From a bacterium (GTDB taxonomy: Bacteria; Verrucomicrobiota; Verrucomicrobiia; Limisphaerales; UBA11358): a DNA stretch of 49,931 nt. The DNA lies in NCBI GenBank assembly GCA_021813325.1, contig JAKALA010000024.1, positions 1-49,931 on the forward strand, given 5' to 3'. The translations under genes and the position numbers were made by a program. The notes below the pieces were generated by a model. It made no database searches. It saw nothing but the letters and a program-made list of their open reading frames with translations, and was not told the DNA's origin. Shown piece after piece: positions 16,840 through 25,666 of the stretch. Each line of letters starts with the position of its first letter. Positions within the stretch are counted from its first letter, which is position 1.

Positions 16840-17517
16840 TTAGTTGGCGATCAAACCGTCCACCAGCTCAATCACTCTGGGTGCCATGGCCGCCACCTTG
16901 ACATCGTGAGTAGCTATGACCAGTGTCATCTGGCTTTCGGTCAGCAAGCTCCTCAGCAAATCCATGATTTCACCGCCGGTATGCGAATCCAAATTTCCGG
17001 TCGGCTCGTCGGCCAACAGCAGCACCGGCTCATTGATCAAGGCCCGCGCAATGGCGACGCGCTGTTGTTCGCCGCCGGAAAGTTCGGATGGCTTGTGATC
17101 CATTCGCTCGCCCAACCCCACCCGCTTCAATAGCTCCGCAGCGCGAGCCGTCACGTCGGATACCGCCCGGCGCGCAATCCGGCCGGGCAGACAGACGTTT
17201 TCCATGGCGGTGAGTTCCGGCATCAGATGATAGGCTTGAAAAACAAAGCCGACGCGTTGATTGCGAAATTCCGTCAGACGCCGTTCGGAGAACCGCGACA
17301 ACTGTTCCCCGGCAAACAAAATTTCACCGGCGTTGGGCGTGTCCAACCCGCCGATTAAATGCAGCAACGTGCTTTTGCCGGCGCCGGAGGCACCCCGCAA
17401 GGCGAGGAAATCGCCCCGGGCAATTTCCACATCCACGCCCTTCAACACTTCCAAGGAACGTTTTCCAATCACGTAGGTTTTCTTCAAGCCGCGGGCGGCC
17501 AACAGAGGTTCATTCAT
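16840..17517 (-). CDS. lolD: ABC transporter ATP-binding protein, LolD type
   Basis: LolD powers extraction of outer-membrane lipoproteins from the inner membrane by the LolCDE complex. The 225-residue ATPase has Walker [10 protein letters not shown] (42-50), Q-loop [10 protein letters not shown] (91-100), signature LSGGEQQR (146-153), Walker [14 protein letters not shown] (165-177) and the switch His in IATHD near 204. Its first eight bases overlap the end of the permease gene on the same strand, so translation is coupled. MacB-like or FtsE-like ATPases are similar, but the neighbouring LolC/E-type permease favours LolD. Confidence 0.92.
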   Translation of the reverse strand: MNEPLLAARGLKKTYVIGKRSLEVLKGVDVEIARGDFLALRGASGAGKSTLLHLIGGLDTPNAGEILFAGEQLSRFSERRLTEFRNQRVGFVFQAYHLMPELTAMENVCLPGRIARRAVSDVTARAAELLKRVGLGERMDHKPSELSGGEQQRVAIARALINEPVLLLADEPTGNLDSHTGGEIMDLLRSLLTESQMTLVIATHDVKVAAMAPRVIELVDGLIAN

Positions 17518-18784
17518 AACGCAACGCCTCCACGGGTTTTAAGCGGCCGGCCCGAATCGCCGGCAGAACACCGCCCAGAATGCAAATCACAAACGAGCTG
17601 ACGCAAATAATCACCACATCGCGCGGCATGATGATGGCCGGCAAATCAACAAAGCCATAGACCGACGCCGGAAATAATTCGAAACCGGTCATCCGGTTCA
17701 TGAAATGCAGAAACGGATTTCGATAGGCAATCGCCAACATGCCGAGGCCAAAGCCGCTCGCGACGCCGATCAAGCCAATAATGGCGCTTTGTCCCAGGAA
17801 AATGCCGGAGATTTGCAGATTGGATGCGCCCAGCGATTTGAGCATGCCAATCTCGCGCGTCTTCTGAATGACGAAGGTAATTTGGGCGCTGAGAATGCAC
17901 AAAGCCGCCACCAGCACGATAAAAAACAACAGGTAGAACATCACATTTTTTTCCACGATCAGCGCGTTAAGAATGCCGGAATTCTGCTCCTTCCAGGTGG
18001 AAACGTGATAATCAAAACCGAGATCGCGTGAAAGCTGGGCCTTGACCCTGTCCGCCTGATACGGGTCTTTGATCATGACCAGAAGGCCGTGAACCGTGTC
18101 GTTCAAATCGTATAAATCCTGGGCGCTTTCGAGGGAAACGACCACCACGCGGGAATCGTAATCGTAGTAGCCGCTTTGAAAAATACCGCGAATTTCGTAG
18201 TCATCCGCCAAAATCGCCTCGTCCTTGCCGGCGTCATGCGCGGCCTTCATTTTTTTGATGGCGCTGGCCGAATAGATGGAAAGCTCATCGCCCACGCGCA
18301 ACCGCATGTTGTCGGCGAAATCACTCCCCACGAGAATGCCATGCCCGCTCAAATCAAATTTGCCCTCAATGATGTAGCTCGGCAGCCGGCTGACCTTGCC
18401 TTCGGTAACGGGATCCACGCCACGCATCATCGGAGCATCAAACAAAGACGGGCGGTTGGTGGTGCCCTGGGTTTCAACCAGCACCGGGCCAAACACGAAT
18501 GGCGAAACGCCGATCACGTTTGGATTTTGGGCAATTTCCGTTTCCACCCGCTCATAATCGGCCATGGTTTGACCGGATTTCGTCACGGTGATATGCGCGT
18601 TGAAACCCAGGATTTTATCGCGCAAATCATGATCAAATCCGCTCATGACGCTGATGACGATGATCAAAACCGCCACGCCCAAAGCCACGCCCAAAACGGA
18701 AATCAAAGTGATGACTGACACAAAAGTCCGTTTGGGCCGCAAATAACGCAGCGCGAGGAAAAATTCAAACGGCAGCCGAGACAT
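17510..18784 (-). CDS. lolC: Lipoprotein-releasing permease, LolC/LolE family
   Basis: This 424-residue inner-membrane subunit of a lipoprotein exporter has the standard plan. The N terminus LALRYLRPKRTFVSVITLIS leads into the first membrane helix and VISVMSGFDHDLRDKILGFN. A periplasmic domain covers about residues 50-275, and three helices occupy about 275-300, 320-350 and 385-410. FVIQKTREIGMLKSLGASNL is the cytoplasmic coupling helix typical of LolC/E and FtsX-like permeases. Only one permease gene accompanies lolD, so it probably forms a homodimer (LolF-like), as in many bacteria outside the gamma-proteobacteria. Confidence 0.92.
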   Translation of the reverse strand: MSRLPFEFFLALRYLRPKRTFVSVITLISVLGVALGVAVLIIVISVMSGFDHDLRDKILGFNAHITVTKSGQTMADYERVETEIAQNPNVIGVSPFVFGPVLVETQGTTNRPSLFDAPMMRGVDPVTEGKVSRLPSYIIEGKFDLSGHGILVGSDFADNMRLRVGDELSIYSASAIKKMKAAHDAGKDEAILADDYEIRGIFQSGYYDYDSRVVVVSLESAQDLYDLNDTVHGLLVMIKDPYQADRVKAQLSRDLGFDYHVSTWKEQNSGILNALIVEKNVMFYLLFFIVLVAALCILSAQITFVIQKTREIGMLKSLGASNLQISGIFLGQSAIIGLIGVASGFGLGMLAIAYRNPFLHFMNRMTGFELFPASVYGFVDLPAIIMPRDVVIICVSSFVICILGGVLPAIRAGRLKPVEALRYE

Positions 18785-18844
18785 CCACCAAGGCTAAAGA
18801 GGCGGGATGGCGGTGTCAAATTTTGGCTGTTAAACCCGCCCAAG

Positions 18845-19560
18845 TTATTGGAGAACGGGCAAACAGATTACAAAACTCGTTCCGGCGCCAACTTTGCTGG
18901 TTACTTCAACCGTTCCGCCATGCTTTCGACAATCATTTTGCAAATTGAGAGCCCCTGTCCAACCGGCCTTCCGCCCGCGCCCGTGACTTGTCGGCTCGAT
19001 AAAATCGCATTCAAAATATGCGGCGAATCCCCAGGCGCGATGCCTGGTCCGGAATCCCGCACCTCCAGCGTTACGCCATTGGGCACACTCCGGGTGATCA
19101 CCCGAATTTCTCCGCCGGCATTCCCATGTTGAATGGCCTTGGAAATCACGCTTATGACGGTCTGCTTCAGCATTTCCGCATCTCCCATGGTTCCAGCCGA
19201 AGTCAAACTCCGGGAATTTCTTCAGCAAAGCTGGAGGGTTTAGACTGTATTAAATTCCCCGATTATCTTCACCTTCCGCGCACGGCCAAAGACTCAAGTT
19301 CAGCCACACAATTTCGCGCGATCTTGGACAAATCGACGGGAAGATGCTTGATCGGTCCTGTTCCGCATCAAAACGCGCCAACAGCCACAACGAGTCGGTG
19401 GGCCACCGCATCGGTTGGGCGGTTTCCCGGCTGGCTTAAACCATGTCCCGGCATTCAGGTGCGGAGCGATCACGCGCCAGGTTGGTTTTCCACGCCCCCC
19501 CCGAATGGCATCCGGTTTGGCGATGGCCGTTCCAAAGCAGCGCGATTCCTAGCTGGGGAC
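18845..19560 (-). pseudogene. Histidine kinase pseudogene with several frameshifts
   Basis: Pieces of a membrane-type histidine kinase can be read in order on the minus strand, but only by changing frame. TNLARDRSAPECRDMV, a stop, then ASRETAQPMRWPTDSLWLLA and RFDAEQ match the second helix of a HisKA domain. Next comes LPVDLSKIARNCVAELESLA then VRG, the linker to the ATPase; GDAEMLKQTVISVISKAIQH follows with Lys where the N-box Asn should be. VRDSGPGIAPGD and GRPVGQGLSICKMIVES are the G boxes. Near 18914-18925 one base is missing (...VES|HGGTVEVTSKVGAGTSF...). At least three frameshifts, one stop and the lost Asn show it is dead. Confidence 0.78.
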
Positions 19561-19666
19561 TTTTGTCGGGCTGAAATGGCCTATCCAACGCGTCTTTCCG
19601 CAGTCTTGGTAATAAATTCTTAACCAACTTGTAAGTTGACCGGGAAGTGATTACCTTTCGCGGCCT

Positions 19667-20596
19667 ATGGAAAAAGTTGTCATCATTGGTTCCGGTCCCG
19701 CCGGATGGACGGCGGCATTATACACGGCGCGGGCGCAACTCGCCCCGCTGGTGTTGACTGGCAAACAACCGGGCGGATTGCTGACCACAACCAGTATCGT
19801 GGAAAACTTTCCCGGTTTTCCCGAGGGTGTGGACGGTTTTGAACTGATGACCCGCATGCAAAAACAGGCAGAGCGTTTCGGGGCCAAAACCAGTTTTGGC
19901 TTGGTGGAATCCGTCGATTTCACCAAGCGTCCGTTTACCTTGATCGTCGATGGCGAACCGGTTCAAACCGAAACCGTCATTATTGCCACCGGCGCCGGAC
20001 ACAAGCACCTGGGCGTTCCCGGCGAACATGAATTGGAAACCAAAGGGACGACGTATTGCGCGACCTGTGACGGCGCGTTGCCGGTTTTTCGGAATCAACC
20101 GCTGGTCGTGGTCGGCGGCGGCGACTCCGCCTGCGAAGAAGCGCAGTATCTGACGCGTTTTGGCTCCATCGTTTATCTGGTGCATCGCCGCGATTCGCTG
20201 CGCGCCTCGAAAATCATGGCCGAACGCACGCTGGCGAATCCAAAAATCAACCCCATCTGGGATTCAGCCGTAACGGAAGTCCTCGACGTGAAACAGGACA
20301 AAGTGATCGCAGTTAAACTCAAAAATCTAAAAAACGGGGCCGAAAGCATTTTGGCATGCGCCGGAGTTTTCATCGCCATTGGTCATGTGCCCAACACCGA
20401 GTTGTTCAAAGGCAAAATCAACCTGGACGAAAATGGCTTCATTGTGCCGCAACAAGGAACCATGACCAACGTGACTGGAGTCTTTGTGGCTGGCGATTGC
20501 GCCGATCATGTCTATCGTCAGGCCATCACCGCCGCGGGAGCCGGCTGTGCGGCGGCCATCGATGCGGAACGCTTTTTGGCGACCCAGCGTCAGTAG
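19667..20596 (+). CDS. trxB: Thioredoxin reductase
   Basis: TrxB reduces thioredoxin with NADPH through FAD and a redox disulfide. The 309-residue protein has the low-molecular-weight type's layout: FAD-binding GSGPAGWTAALYTARA (8-23), the active-site pair Cys131/Cys134 in TYCATCDGA (129-137), NADPH-binding VVGGGDSACEEA near 147-158 with HRRDSLRAS after it, and the C-terminal FAD motif GVFVAGDCAD followed by ITAAGAGCAAAIDAERFL. All catalytic residues are present. It starts at ATG 19667 without a clear Shine-Dalgarno sequence; an AACTTGTAAGTT palindrome lies about 30 bases upstream. A palindromic repeat separates it from the next gene. Confidence 0.96.
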   Translation: MEKVVIIGSGPAGWTAALYTARAQLAPLVLTGKQPGGLLTTTSIVENFPGFPEGVDGFELMTRMQKQAERFGAKTSFGLVESVDFTKRPFTLIVDGEPVQTETVIIATGAGHKHLGVPGEHELETKGTTYCATCDGALPVFRNQPLVVVGGGDSACEEAQYLTRFGSIVYLVHRRDSLRASKIMAERTLANPKINPIWDSAVTEVLDVKQDKVIAVKLKNLKNGAESILACAGVFIAIGHVPNTELFKGKINLDENGFIVPQQGTMTNVTGVFVAGDCADHVYRQAITAAGAGCAAAIDAERFLATQRQ

Positions 20597-20979
20597 CCTG
20601 AAAATCCAAAGCCAGGCCACGTTTCGCCGGTTGGAAAATCCCAACATAACCCAACAGTTGGCAAACCGGGGCGGGTAATCAATTAATTTTAACCCGAACT
20701 CCGAAGTTGGGGAGCGCAGACCGCTGGTCTGCGGTGTTTGGCGGCCCGCCAAACACGGCGTCCAATCATGATCTTCACCGAAAGAAACGGGGAAATATTG
20801 GTTCAACAAGGTTTTCGGGTTTGAATTCCAGCAAAACCCAGTGGCGAAGGTTGCTTTGCCAGGGAAACGCGCTCGACAATGACGGGAATCTTGGAGTAAA
20901 GAATAGAGCCAATAAAACCCCCGTGCTTTACTCCAGCCCGTCCGGCGAGTGAGGCAGATGTAAATCAAAGGAACGGCTC
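20597..20979. other. Intergenic region holding a palindromic repeat
   Basis: The gap between trxB and the Tat-exported aldo/keto reductase contains the repeat described at 20693-20819 and no supported gene. The remaining bases show a short inverted repeat (GGGTTT/AAACCC near 20817-20840). The Shine-Dalgarno AAGGA for the next gene lies at about 20968-20972. Confidence 0.5.
20693..20819 (+). repeat. Palindromic dispersed repeat, copy 1 (one-ended)
   Basis: This 127-base stretch is the reverse complement of 28814-28940 with about 14 differences by eye. Reading inward from 20693: CCCGAACTCCGAAGTTGGGGA, then a hairpin with arms CGCAGACC/GGTCTGCG and loop GCT (20715-20733), then a hairpin with arms GTGTTTGGCGG/CCGCCAAACAC (20734-20756), then a conserved core to 20819. 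Relative to copy 2, one stem pair changes from A-T to G-C on both arms, which keeps pairing. The second end present in copy 2 is missing here. Confidence 0.85.
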
Positions 20980-21885
20980 ATGAAAATCAAACGGCGAGAA
21001 TTCATCAAAAAGTCGGCGATCGGTGTGGGCGGTGTGTTGGTCAGCGCACATCTGGGAATGGCGGAAACCGCTCCCCAAAAATTCCATGATCCGTATGCGA
21101 TGGTTCCGCTGGGCAAAACCGGACTAAAATTTTCCCGCCTCTGCATGGGCACCGGCACCCATGGCAGCAACCGCGAATCAAACCAAACCCGCAAGGGACG
21201 CAGTGCCTTTCTGAAACTGCTCCGCGCGGCCCATGAGCGCGGAGTGAGAACGTATGATTTGGCCGATCTTTATGGCTCCCACACCTACGTGCCTGAAACC
21301 TTGGACGGGTTGTCACGCGACAGCTACACGCTCATCACCAAAATCTGGTGGGCTTACGGCGGCATTCCCGAAACCGAACGCCCGCCGGCGGATGTTGTGG
21401 TCGCCCGCTTTTTAAAGGAACTCAAAACCGATTACATTGATCTGCTTCTGCTCCATTGCGTCATGGCCCCGAATTGGCCGGAGCAATTGCGTTCGCAAAT
21501 GGAAATTCTCACCAAGCTCAAGGCGGAAGGAAAAATCCGCGCGCTCGGCGTGTCCTGCCATTCGCTGGCGGCCTTGGACGCGGCAGCGGCGGAACCCTGG
21601 GTGGAATCGGTCCACACGCGGATCAATCCGTATGGCATGAGCATGGACGGTTCGCCTGATCAAGTGGTCCCGATCCTGAAAAAAATCCACGCGGCTGGCA
21701 AAGGCGTTGTGGGAATGAAGCTGATTGGCGAAGGCCGCTTGCGCAACGATGACGCGAAGCGCAATGAATCGGTGAAATTCGCCTTGGATTCAGGCTGCGT
21801 GGATGTGTTGAACGTGGGCTTTGAATCGGTGGCCGAAATCGATGATTTTGCCGACCGCGTGCGCAAAGTTGCCCTGCCGGCTTAA
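20980..21885 (+). CDS. Tat-exported aldo/keto reductase
   Basis: This 301-residue oxidoreductase carries a twin-arginine signal (KRREFIKK at 4-11, hydrophobic stretch, Ala28), so it should be exported folded with its cofactor. The barrel starts at MVPLGKTGLKFSRLCMGTGT. The catalytic tetrad is complete: Asp93 and Tyr98 (YDLADLYG), Lys121 (ITKIWW) and His159 (LLLLHC). LKAEGKIRALGVSCHS and the later KGVVGMKLIGEGRL fit the family. The substrate is unknown. AAGGA lies eight bases before the ATG. It is followed 47 bases later by hisH on the same strand, probably only by chance. Confidence 0.88.
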   Translation: MKIKRREFIKKSAIGVGGVLVSAHLGMAETAPQKFHDPYAMVPLGKTGLKFSRLCMGTGTHGSNRESNQTRKGRSAFLKLLRAAHERGVRTYDLADLYGSHTYVPETLDGLSRDSYTLITKIWWAYGGIPETERPPADVVVARFLKELKTDYIDLLLLHCVMAPNWPEQLRSQMEILTKLKAEGKIRALGVSCHSLAALDAAAAEPWVESVHTRINPYGMSMDGSPDQVVPILKKIHAAGKGVVGMKLIGEGRLRNDDAKRNESVKFALDSGCVDVLNVGFESVAEIDDFADRVRKVALPA

Positions 21886-21932
21886 GCGGATTAATCATTT
21901 CAACCGTTCGCCTGCTCAAGTATGCTCCGGGC

Positions 21933-22553
21933 GTGATTGCCTTGCTTGATTACGGTTCTGGAAACCTGCGCAGCGTCCACAAATCATTGCTCAAAGTGGG
22001 CGCAAAAGTGCGTCTGGTTCAAAGGCCGGAGGAAATGACCGATGCCCGCGCCTTGGTGCTGCCCGGGGTGGGCGCGTTTGACGACTGCATCGCCGCCCTG
22101 CGCAAACAGGAACTCTTGGAAGCCTCGCGCGACTTCATTAAAACCGGCAGGCCGTTTCTGGGCATTTGCGTCGGCTATCAAGCGTTGTTCGAGAAAAGCG
22201 AGGAGTTCAATTCCTGCGCGGCCGGGCTGGGGATCTTCGCCGGAAAGGTCGTCCGTTTTGCAGATCAACCGGGATTGAAAATCCCGCAGATCGGCTGGAA
22301 CCAGATTGAAATCGTCAGCCCCGAATGCCCGCTGTATCGCGGCATCGCCAGCGGCAGCTTTGTTTATTTCGTGCACAGCTTTTATCCGCAACCGGTGGAT
22401 GCCGGCATCATTGCCACCCGGACCGAATACGGAAACACGTTCGCGTCGTCAATCTGGCGTGACAATGTTTTCGCCACGCAATTTCACCCGGAAAAGAGCC
22501 AGAAAGTGGGGCTGCAACTTTTAAAGAACTTCGTTGATTTAAGCGAGGTTTAG
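21933..22553 (+). CDS. hisH: Imidazole glycerol phosphate synthase, glutaminase subunit
   Basis: HisH releases ammonia from glutamine for HisF, which forms IGP and AICAR in histidine synthesis. The 206-residue length is typical. The glutaminase triad is Cys79 (LGICVGYQALF), His185 and Glu187 (QFHPEKS). The N-terminal LLDYGSGNLRSV and LPGVGAFDDC are conserved. The start is GTG 21933, the only one giving the standard N terminus. hisF is not adjacent; hisG lies 1.4 kb away on the opposite strand, so the his genes are scattered here. Confidence 0.95.
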   Translation: MIALLDYGSGNLRSVHKSLLKVGAKVRLVQRPEEMTDARALVLPGVGAFDDCIAALRKQELLEASRDFIKTGRPFLGICVGYQALFEKSEEFNSCAAGLGIFAGKVVRFADQPGLKIPQIGWNQIEIVSPECPLYRGIASGSFVYFVHSFYPQPVDAGIIATRTEYGNTFASSIWRDNVFATQFHPEKSQKVGLQLLKNFVDLSEV

Positions 22554-22737
22554 CGAATCCAGTATGCCTCGAACAGATACATACTTACTCAGAAACCGTA
22601 ACCCGGGATAATTTATTATACAGACGGATTAAGGCTTGTAGCTGGTTTTAACTCCAACCCAAATCACGGGCACTTCCAAAAGTCCCAGGCCAGTCCAACG
22701 AGCGGATACCCAGCACACCGGTCGGGTGCAAATTAGT

Positions 22738-23124
22738 TCAGTCGATTTTTTCGCGTCCGCTGAAACCGCTGTCGAGATCGTGCCAGAATTCGACCACCTC
22801 TTCGTCGGATTCCCAGCAAAGAAAAACTTCTTTGCCGCCAATCACGGCGGGAAAATCCACCAGGCCGCGTGACAGATCCTTGATGAAGATTTCGCGACGC
22901 TGAAATTCCAGCAGCAGTTGCTGCATGGCAGCCAGCGTGCGAATCCAGCGATTAACCGTGTCTCCACCCGTATCCTGCCCTTCGGCGTTGATCCCGCTCA
23001 GTCGCTTGTCAAACCGTTCAGCCTCGACCCGTAAGCGGTTTAAATCCGTCAGCCACTCGCGAAGCTGAGGCACCAACGCTTGCGCCTCCTCACGCGTGTA
23101 ATGCTTGCGGTATCGATGGTCCAT
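22738..23124 (-). CDS. DUF2203 family protein
   Basis: This 128-residue soluble protein matches the DUF2203 family of unknown function. It opens with YTREEAQALVPQLREWLTDL, a helix that recurs in the family, then a coiled-coil-like helix (about 25-48), and ends with GLVDFPAVIGGKEVFLCWES followed by DEEVVEFWHDLDSGFSGRE, the conserved C-terminal part. In members this end is the best conserved, which suggests a binding site, but no activity is known. It lies 75 bases from the small basic protein gene, same strand. Confidence 0.85.
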   Translation of the reverse strand: MDHRYRKHYTREEAQALVPQLREWLTDLNRLRVEAERFDKRLSGINAEGQDTGGDTVNRWIRTLAAMQQLLLEFQRREIFIKDLSRGLVDFPAVIGGKEVFLCWESDEEVVEFWHDLDSGFSGREKID

Positions 23125-23199
23125 GGCAAAAAAAAGACCGTTCGCGAGGCTGCCGGAACAACCAGCGCGAACGGCTGTAAATCACATTGCGGTGACAGA

Positions 23200-23301
23200 T
23201 TACTTCTGCCAGGTGCGCTTCTTGTGACGATTCAAGCGCAGCTTCTTGCGCCGTTTATGTTTGTTGATTTTTGCCTTACGGCGTTTTTTCAGTGATCCCA
23301 T
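23200..23301 (-). CDS. Small COX24/mS38-like ribosome-associated protein
   Basis: This 33-residue protein is extremely basic: [20 protein letters not shown] followed by [13 protein letters not shown]. It matches the AURKAIP1/COX24 C-terminal domain (K-x-R-x-x-K-M/I-x-K-H-K-x-R-K...), whose mitochondrial form is ribosomal protein mS38 and whose bacterial form binds the small ribosomal subunit decoding region in Bacteroidota-type ribosomes. The whole protein is this domain. ATG at 23301 and TAA at 23200-23202. It lies between hisG and the DUF2203 gene, transcribed the same way. The family assignment is by motif recognition; ribosome binding in this organism is inferred. Confidence 0.85.
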   Translation of the reverse strand: MGSLKKRRKAKINKHKRRKKLRLNRHKKRTWQK

Positions 23302-23368
23302 AATTGGATAAGAATTTATGTAACAAATTGGCGGCGATAACGCCACTCAAAAATGACGGGTTGATGGC

Positions 23369-24244
23369 TTAATAAACAACCTTGTTCAGCGGGTATTCAA
23401 TGATGCCTTCAGCCCCGGCAGTTTTGAGTTTGGGGATAATATCGCGCACCACCTTTTCATCAATGATCGTCTCAACGGCCACCCAGCCTTCCAGGCTTAA
23501 ATTGGAGATGGTGGGATTGCGGAGCGCCGGCAGCGTGGTCAGCAACGTTTGCAGATTCTTTTCGGCAATGTTCATCTTGAGTCCCACTTTGGCTTCGGCA
23601 TCCAACGCGCCCTTCAGCAACAAGGCCAGGGTTTCGATCTTCTTCCGCTTCCAGGAATCCTGCCAGGCCGCCAGATTGGAAATCAGCCGCGGGGTGGAAC
23701 TCAACAGCTCATCGACAATGCGCAATTTGTTGGCTTTCAGCGACGAGCCGGTTTCCGTGACTTCCACAATGGCATCCACCAATTCATGGGCTTTAACTTC
23801 GGTCGCCCCCCATGAGAACTCGACCTCGGCTTTGACACCGTGTTTCTTGAGATATTTTTTGGTGAGATTGACCACCTCGGTGGCGATGCGCTTGCCTTGC
23901 AAATCTTTCACGCTCTTGACCGGTGAATTTTCCGGAACACACAACACCCAGCGGGCCGGGCGGCGCGAAACTTTGCTGAAGAGAAATTCCCCAACCTCGT
24001 GGACTTTCGAGCCATTCTCAATGATCCAATCATGCCCGGTGATGCCGCAGTCCAAATAGCCATGTTCCACATAGCGGCTGATTTCCTGCGCGCGGATCAG
24101 GCGGATTTCCATCTCGTCGTCATCCACATAGGGAATGTAAGACCGACTGCTCACCTGAATGTTAAACCCAGCCTTGGCCAGCTTCTCAATGGTGGCCTCC
24201 TGCAAGCTGCCCTTGGGCAGACCAAACCTTAGTTTCTTACTCAT
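23369..24244 (-). CDS. hisG: ATP phosphoribosyltransferase, long form
   Basis: HisG condenses ATP and PRPP, the first and feedback-controlled step of histidine synthesis. The 291-residue product is the long form, including the C-terminal regulatory domain (about 210-291, [20 protein letters not shown] ... [11 protein letters not shown]), so no HisZ partner is needed and histidine inhibition is expected. The N terminus [12 protein letters not shown] and the PRPP loop [14 protein letters not shown] (about 165-178) are diagnostic. I start at ATG 24244; five extra codons upstream are not conserved. It is probably monocistronic or leads into the small basic protein gene 67 bases on. Confidence 0.95.
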   Translation of the reverse strand: MSKKLRFGLPKGSLQEATIEKLAKAGFNIQVSSRSYIPYVDDDEMEIRLIRAQEISRYVEHGYLDCGITGHDWIIENGSKVHEVGEFLFSKVSRRPARWVLCVPENSPVKSVKDLQGKRIATEVVNLTKKYLKKHGVKAEVEFSWGATEVKAHELVDAIVEVTETGSSLKANKLRIVDELLSSTPRLISNLAAWQDSWKRKKIETLALLLKGALDAEAKVGLKMNIAEKNLQTLLTTLPALRNPTISNLSLEGWVAVETIIDEKVVRDIIPKLKTAGAEGIIEYPLNKVVY

Positions 24245-24373
24245 AATATTTAAATTCAAACAACCAATTACAGCATTCTGGAATGCCTATTTCCAAATTT
24301 AAATCTCGCTGGCGTGTTCCATCCCAGTTCAAGAATGGGACTTGTTTGGTCGGGTTGGAAACAGAGCAGACGT

Positions 24374-24898
24374 TTATTTCACGCTAACAATCAGCCAATC
24401 ATCGCCCGTTTTTTTCAATGTGAAAGTATATGAACTCACGGCGGTAGAACCCGCATACCAGCGTCCGGTCGCTTCCACGCTTCCATCCGCAGCCGGTTCC
24501 GCAACCTCCACCCCAAGAATGACGACCGGCTTGCCGGTATCACGATCCAAAGGAGTTTGATTGGTGCGAAGATCAATGTGATCGCTCCGCTTGATCGGCG
24601 GAGTGTGGTCGGGATACTTTTTGATCATGGCATCAACCAGAGAATCGTCGGTCTGGAGAAATACCGCCGAATATTTGCCGGCATCCGGAAGCGGATGCGC
24701 CAGGAGATAACCGGCCACCACCGCATCGATGGTTTGCTCGTCGCTTTTTGACAATTGTGCCGTCGCCGCCGTTCCATCGAGGACGGACGCCGGAATCTTG
24801 GCCTGGCTGAGGAAAACAATCTTTTCCTTGTCGGAGGAACAGCCCGCAGCCACCACGGCCAGCGTCAATGCGCAAACTAAATTTAATTTTAAGTTCAT
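24374..24898 (-). CDS. Predicted lipoprotein, unknown function
   Basis: I do not recognise this 174-residue protein. It has a lipoprotein signal (hydrophobic stretch with lipobox VVAAGCS, Cys19), so it should be membrane-anchored outside the cytoplasm. The mature part contains DEQTIDAVVAGYLLAHPLP, a helical region, then GKPVVILGVEVAEPAADGSV and SYTFTLKKTGDDWLIVSVK, which looks like the last strands of an NTF2/DUF4878-like fold. Its ATG overlaps the stop of purN (ATGA at 24895-24898), so translation is probably coupled to purN. Confidence 0.72.
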   Translation of the reverse strand: MNLKLNLVCALTLAVVAAGCSSDKEKIVFLSQAKIPASVLDGTAATAQLSKSDEQTIDAVVAGYLLAHPLPDAGKYSAVFLQTDDSLVDAMIKKYPDHTPPIKRSDHIDLRTNQTPLDRDTGKPVVILGVEVAEPAADGSVEATGRWYAGSTAVSSYTFTLKKTGDDWLIVSVK

Positions 24899-25518
24899 GA
24901 TTTTTTCCAAATCACCCGGCGGCCCACCACCGAGATTTCGTTTCGAGCCAGCGCAGCCACACATTGGGGATACAATTCATGTTCGGCGGCATGAATGCGC
25001 TGATGCAAGCTCTCCGGAGTATCTTCATCCAAAACCGGAACCGCCGACTGGCCGATAATCGCCCCGGAATCCACTCCCGCATCCACAAAGTGCACCGTGC
25101 AGCCGGCCACCTTGACGCCGTGATCAAGCGCCTGCCGCCACGATTCCAACCCCGGAAAACAAGGCAGCAATGACGGATGAATGTTCACAATCCGTCCTTC
25201 GTATGCGCGAAGGAAATCGCCCTTCAAGACCCGCATAAAGCCTGCCAGGACCACCAGATCCACCTGTGCCGTCTGTAGCGCCGAAACAAACGCGCGTTCG
25301 GCTACCTCATCCAGTTTCGTGCGAAACTTTCCAGGCGGAATAAAGCGCGCTGGAATGCTCCGGTTCCGAGCGTGCGTTAAAATTCCGGCGGACTCCACAT
25401 CGCTCAACACCACGGCCATTTCCGCAGGGATTTTTCCGGCAGCCACCGCCTCGGCAATGGCTGCGAAATTCGAGCCTTTGCCGGAGCCAAGCACGCCGAT
25501 GCGGAATGAAGTGTTCAC
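24895..25518 (-). CDS. purN: Phosphoribosylglycinamide formyltransferase
   Basis: PurN transfers the formyl group of 10-formyltetrahydrofolate to GAR in purine synthesis. The 207-residue protein has the N-terminal phosphate loop GSGKGSNF (11-18) and the catalytic residues Asn112 and His114 (VNIHPSLLPCFPG) and Asp150 (HFVDAGVDSG). The start is GTG 25518. It overlaps the next lipoprotein gene by four bases. It begins just after the terminator that closes the ribosomal protein cluster, in the place where rplB would be in the usual gene order. Confidence 0.95.
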   Translation of the reverse strand: MNTSFRIGVLGSGKGSNFAAIAEAVAAGKIPAEMAVVLSDVESAGILTHARNRSIPARFIPPGKFRTKLDEVAERAFVSALQTAQVDLVVLAGFMRVLKGDFLRAYEGRIVNIHPSLLPCFPGLESWRQALDHGVKVAGCTVHFVDAGVDSGAIIGQSAVPVLDEDTPESLHQRIHAAEHELYPQCVAALARNEISVVGRRVIWKKS

Positions 25519-25613
25519 TGTGGTTTGAATAACAAAAAAATTTCCAGAAACAAAGTCGAAACGTTGAGTTTGCCGCGCTCAGAACGGAAACAACCAATGA
25601 GATTCACATCAAA

Positions 25614-25649
25614 AATAAAAAACCGGCACGGAATTGATCCCATGCCGGT
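25614..25649 (-). terminator. Intrinsic terminator after rplW
   Basis: Read on the minus strand, the stem arms ACCGGCA and TGCCGGT (25649-25643 and 25628-25622) continue inward with G-C and wobble pairs to a TCAA loop, about 12 pairs in all. A run of six T follows directly. It ends the rpsJ-rplC-rplD-rplW transcript. Confidence 0.85.
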
Positions 25650-25666
25650 CATGATTTAGAGGTCGT

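Noticed and set aside
20327-20968. 213-codon open frame across trxB end and the repeat
   Set aside because: It reads through trxB antisense and the palindromic repeat. Similarity to the 28773-29087 frame is explained by the repeat's DNA identity.
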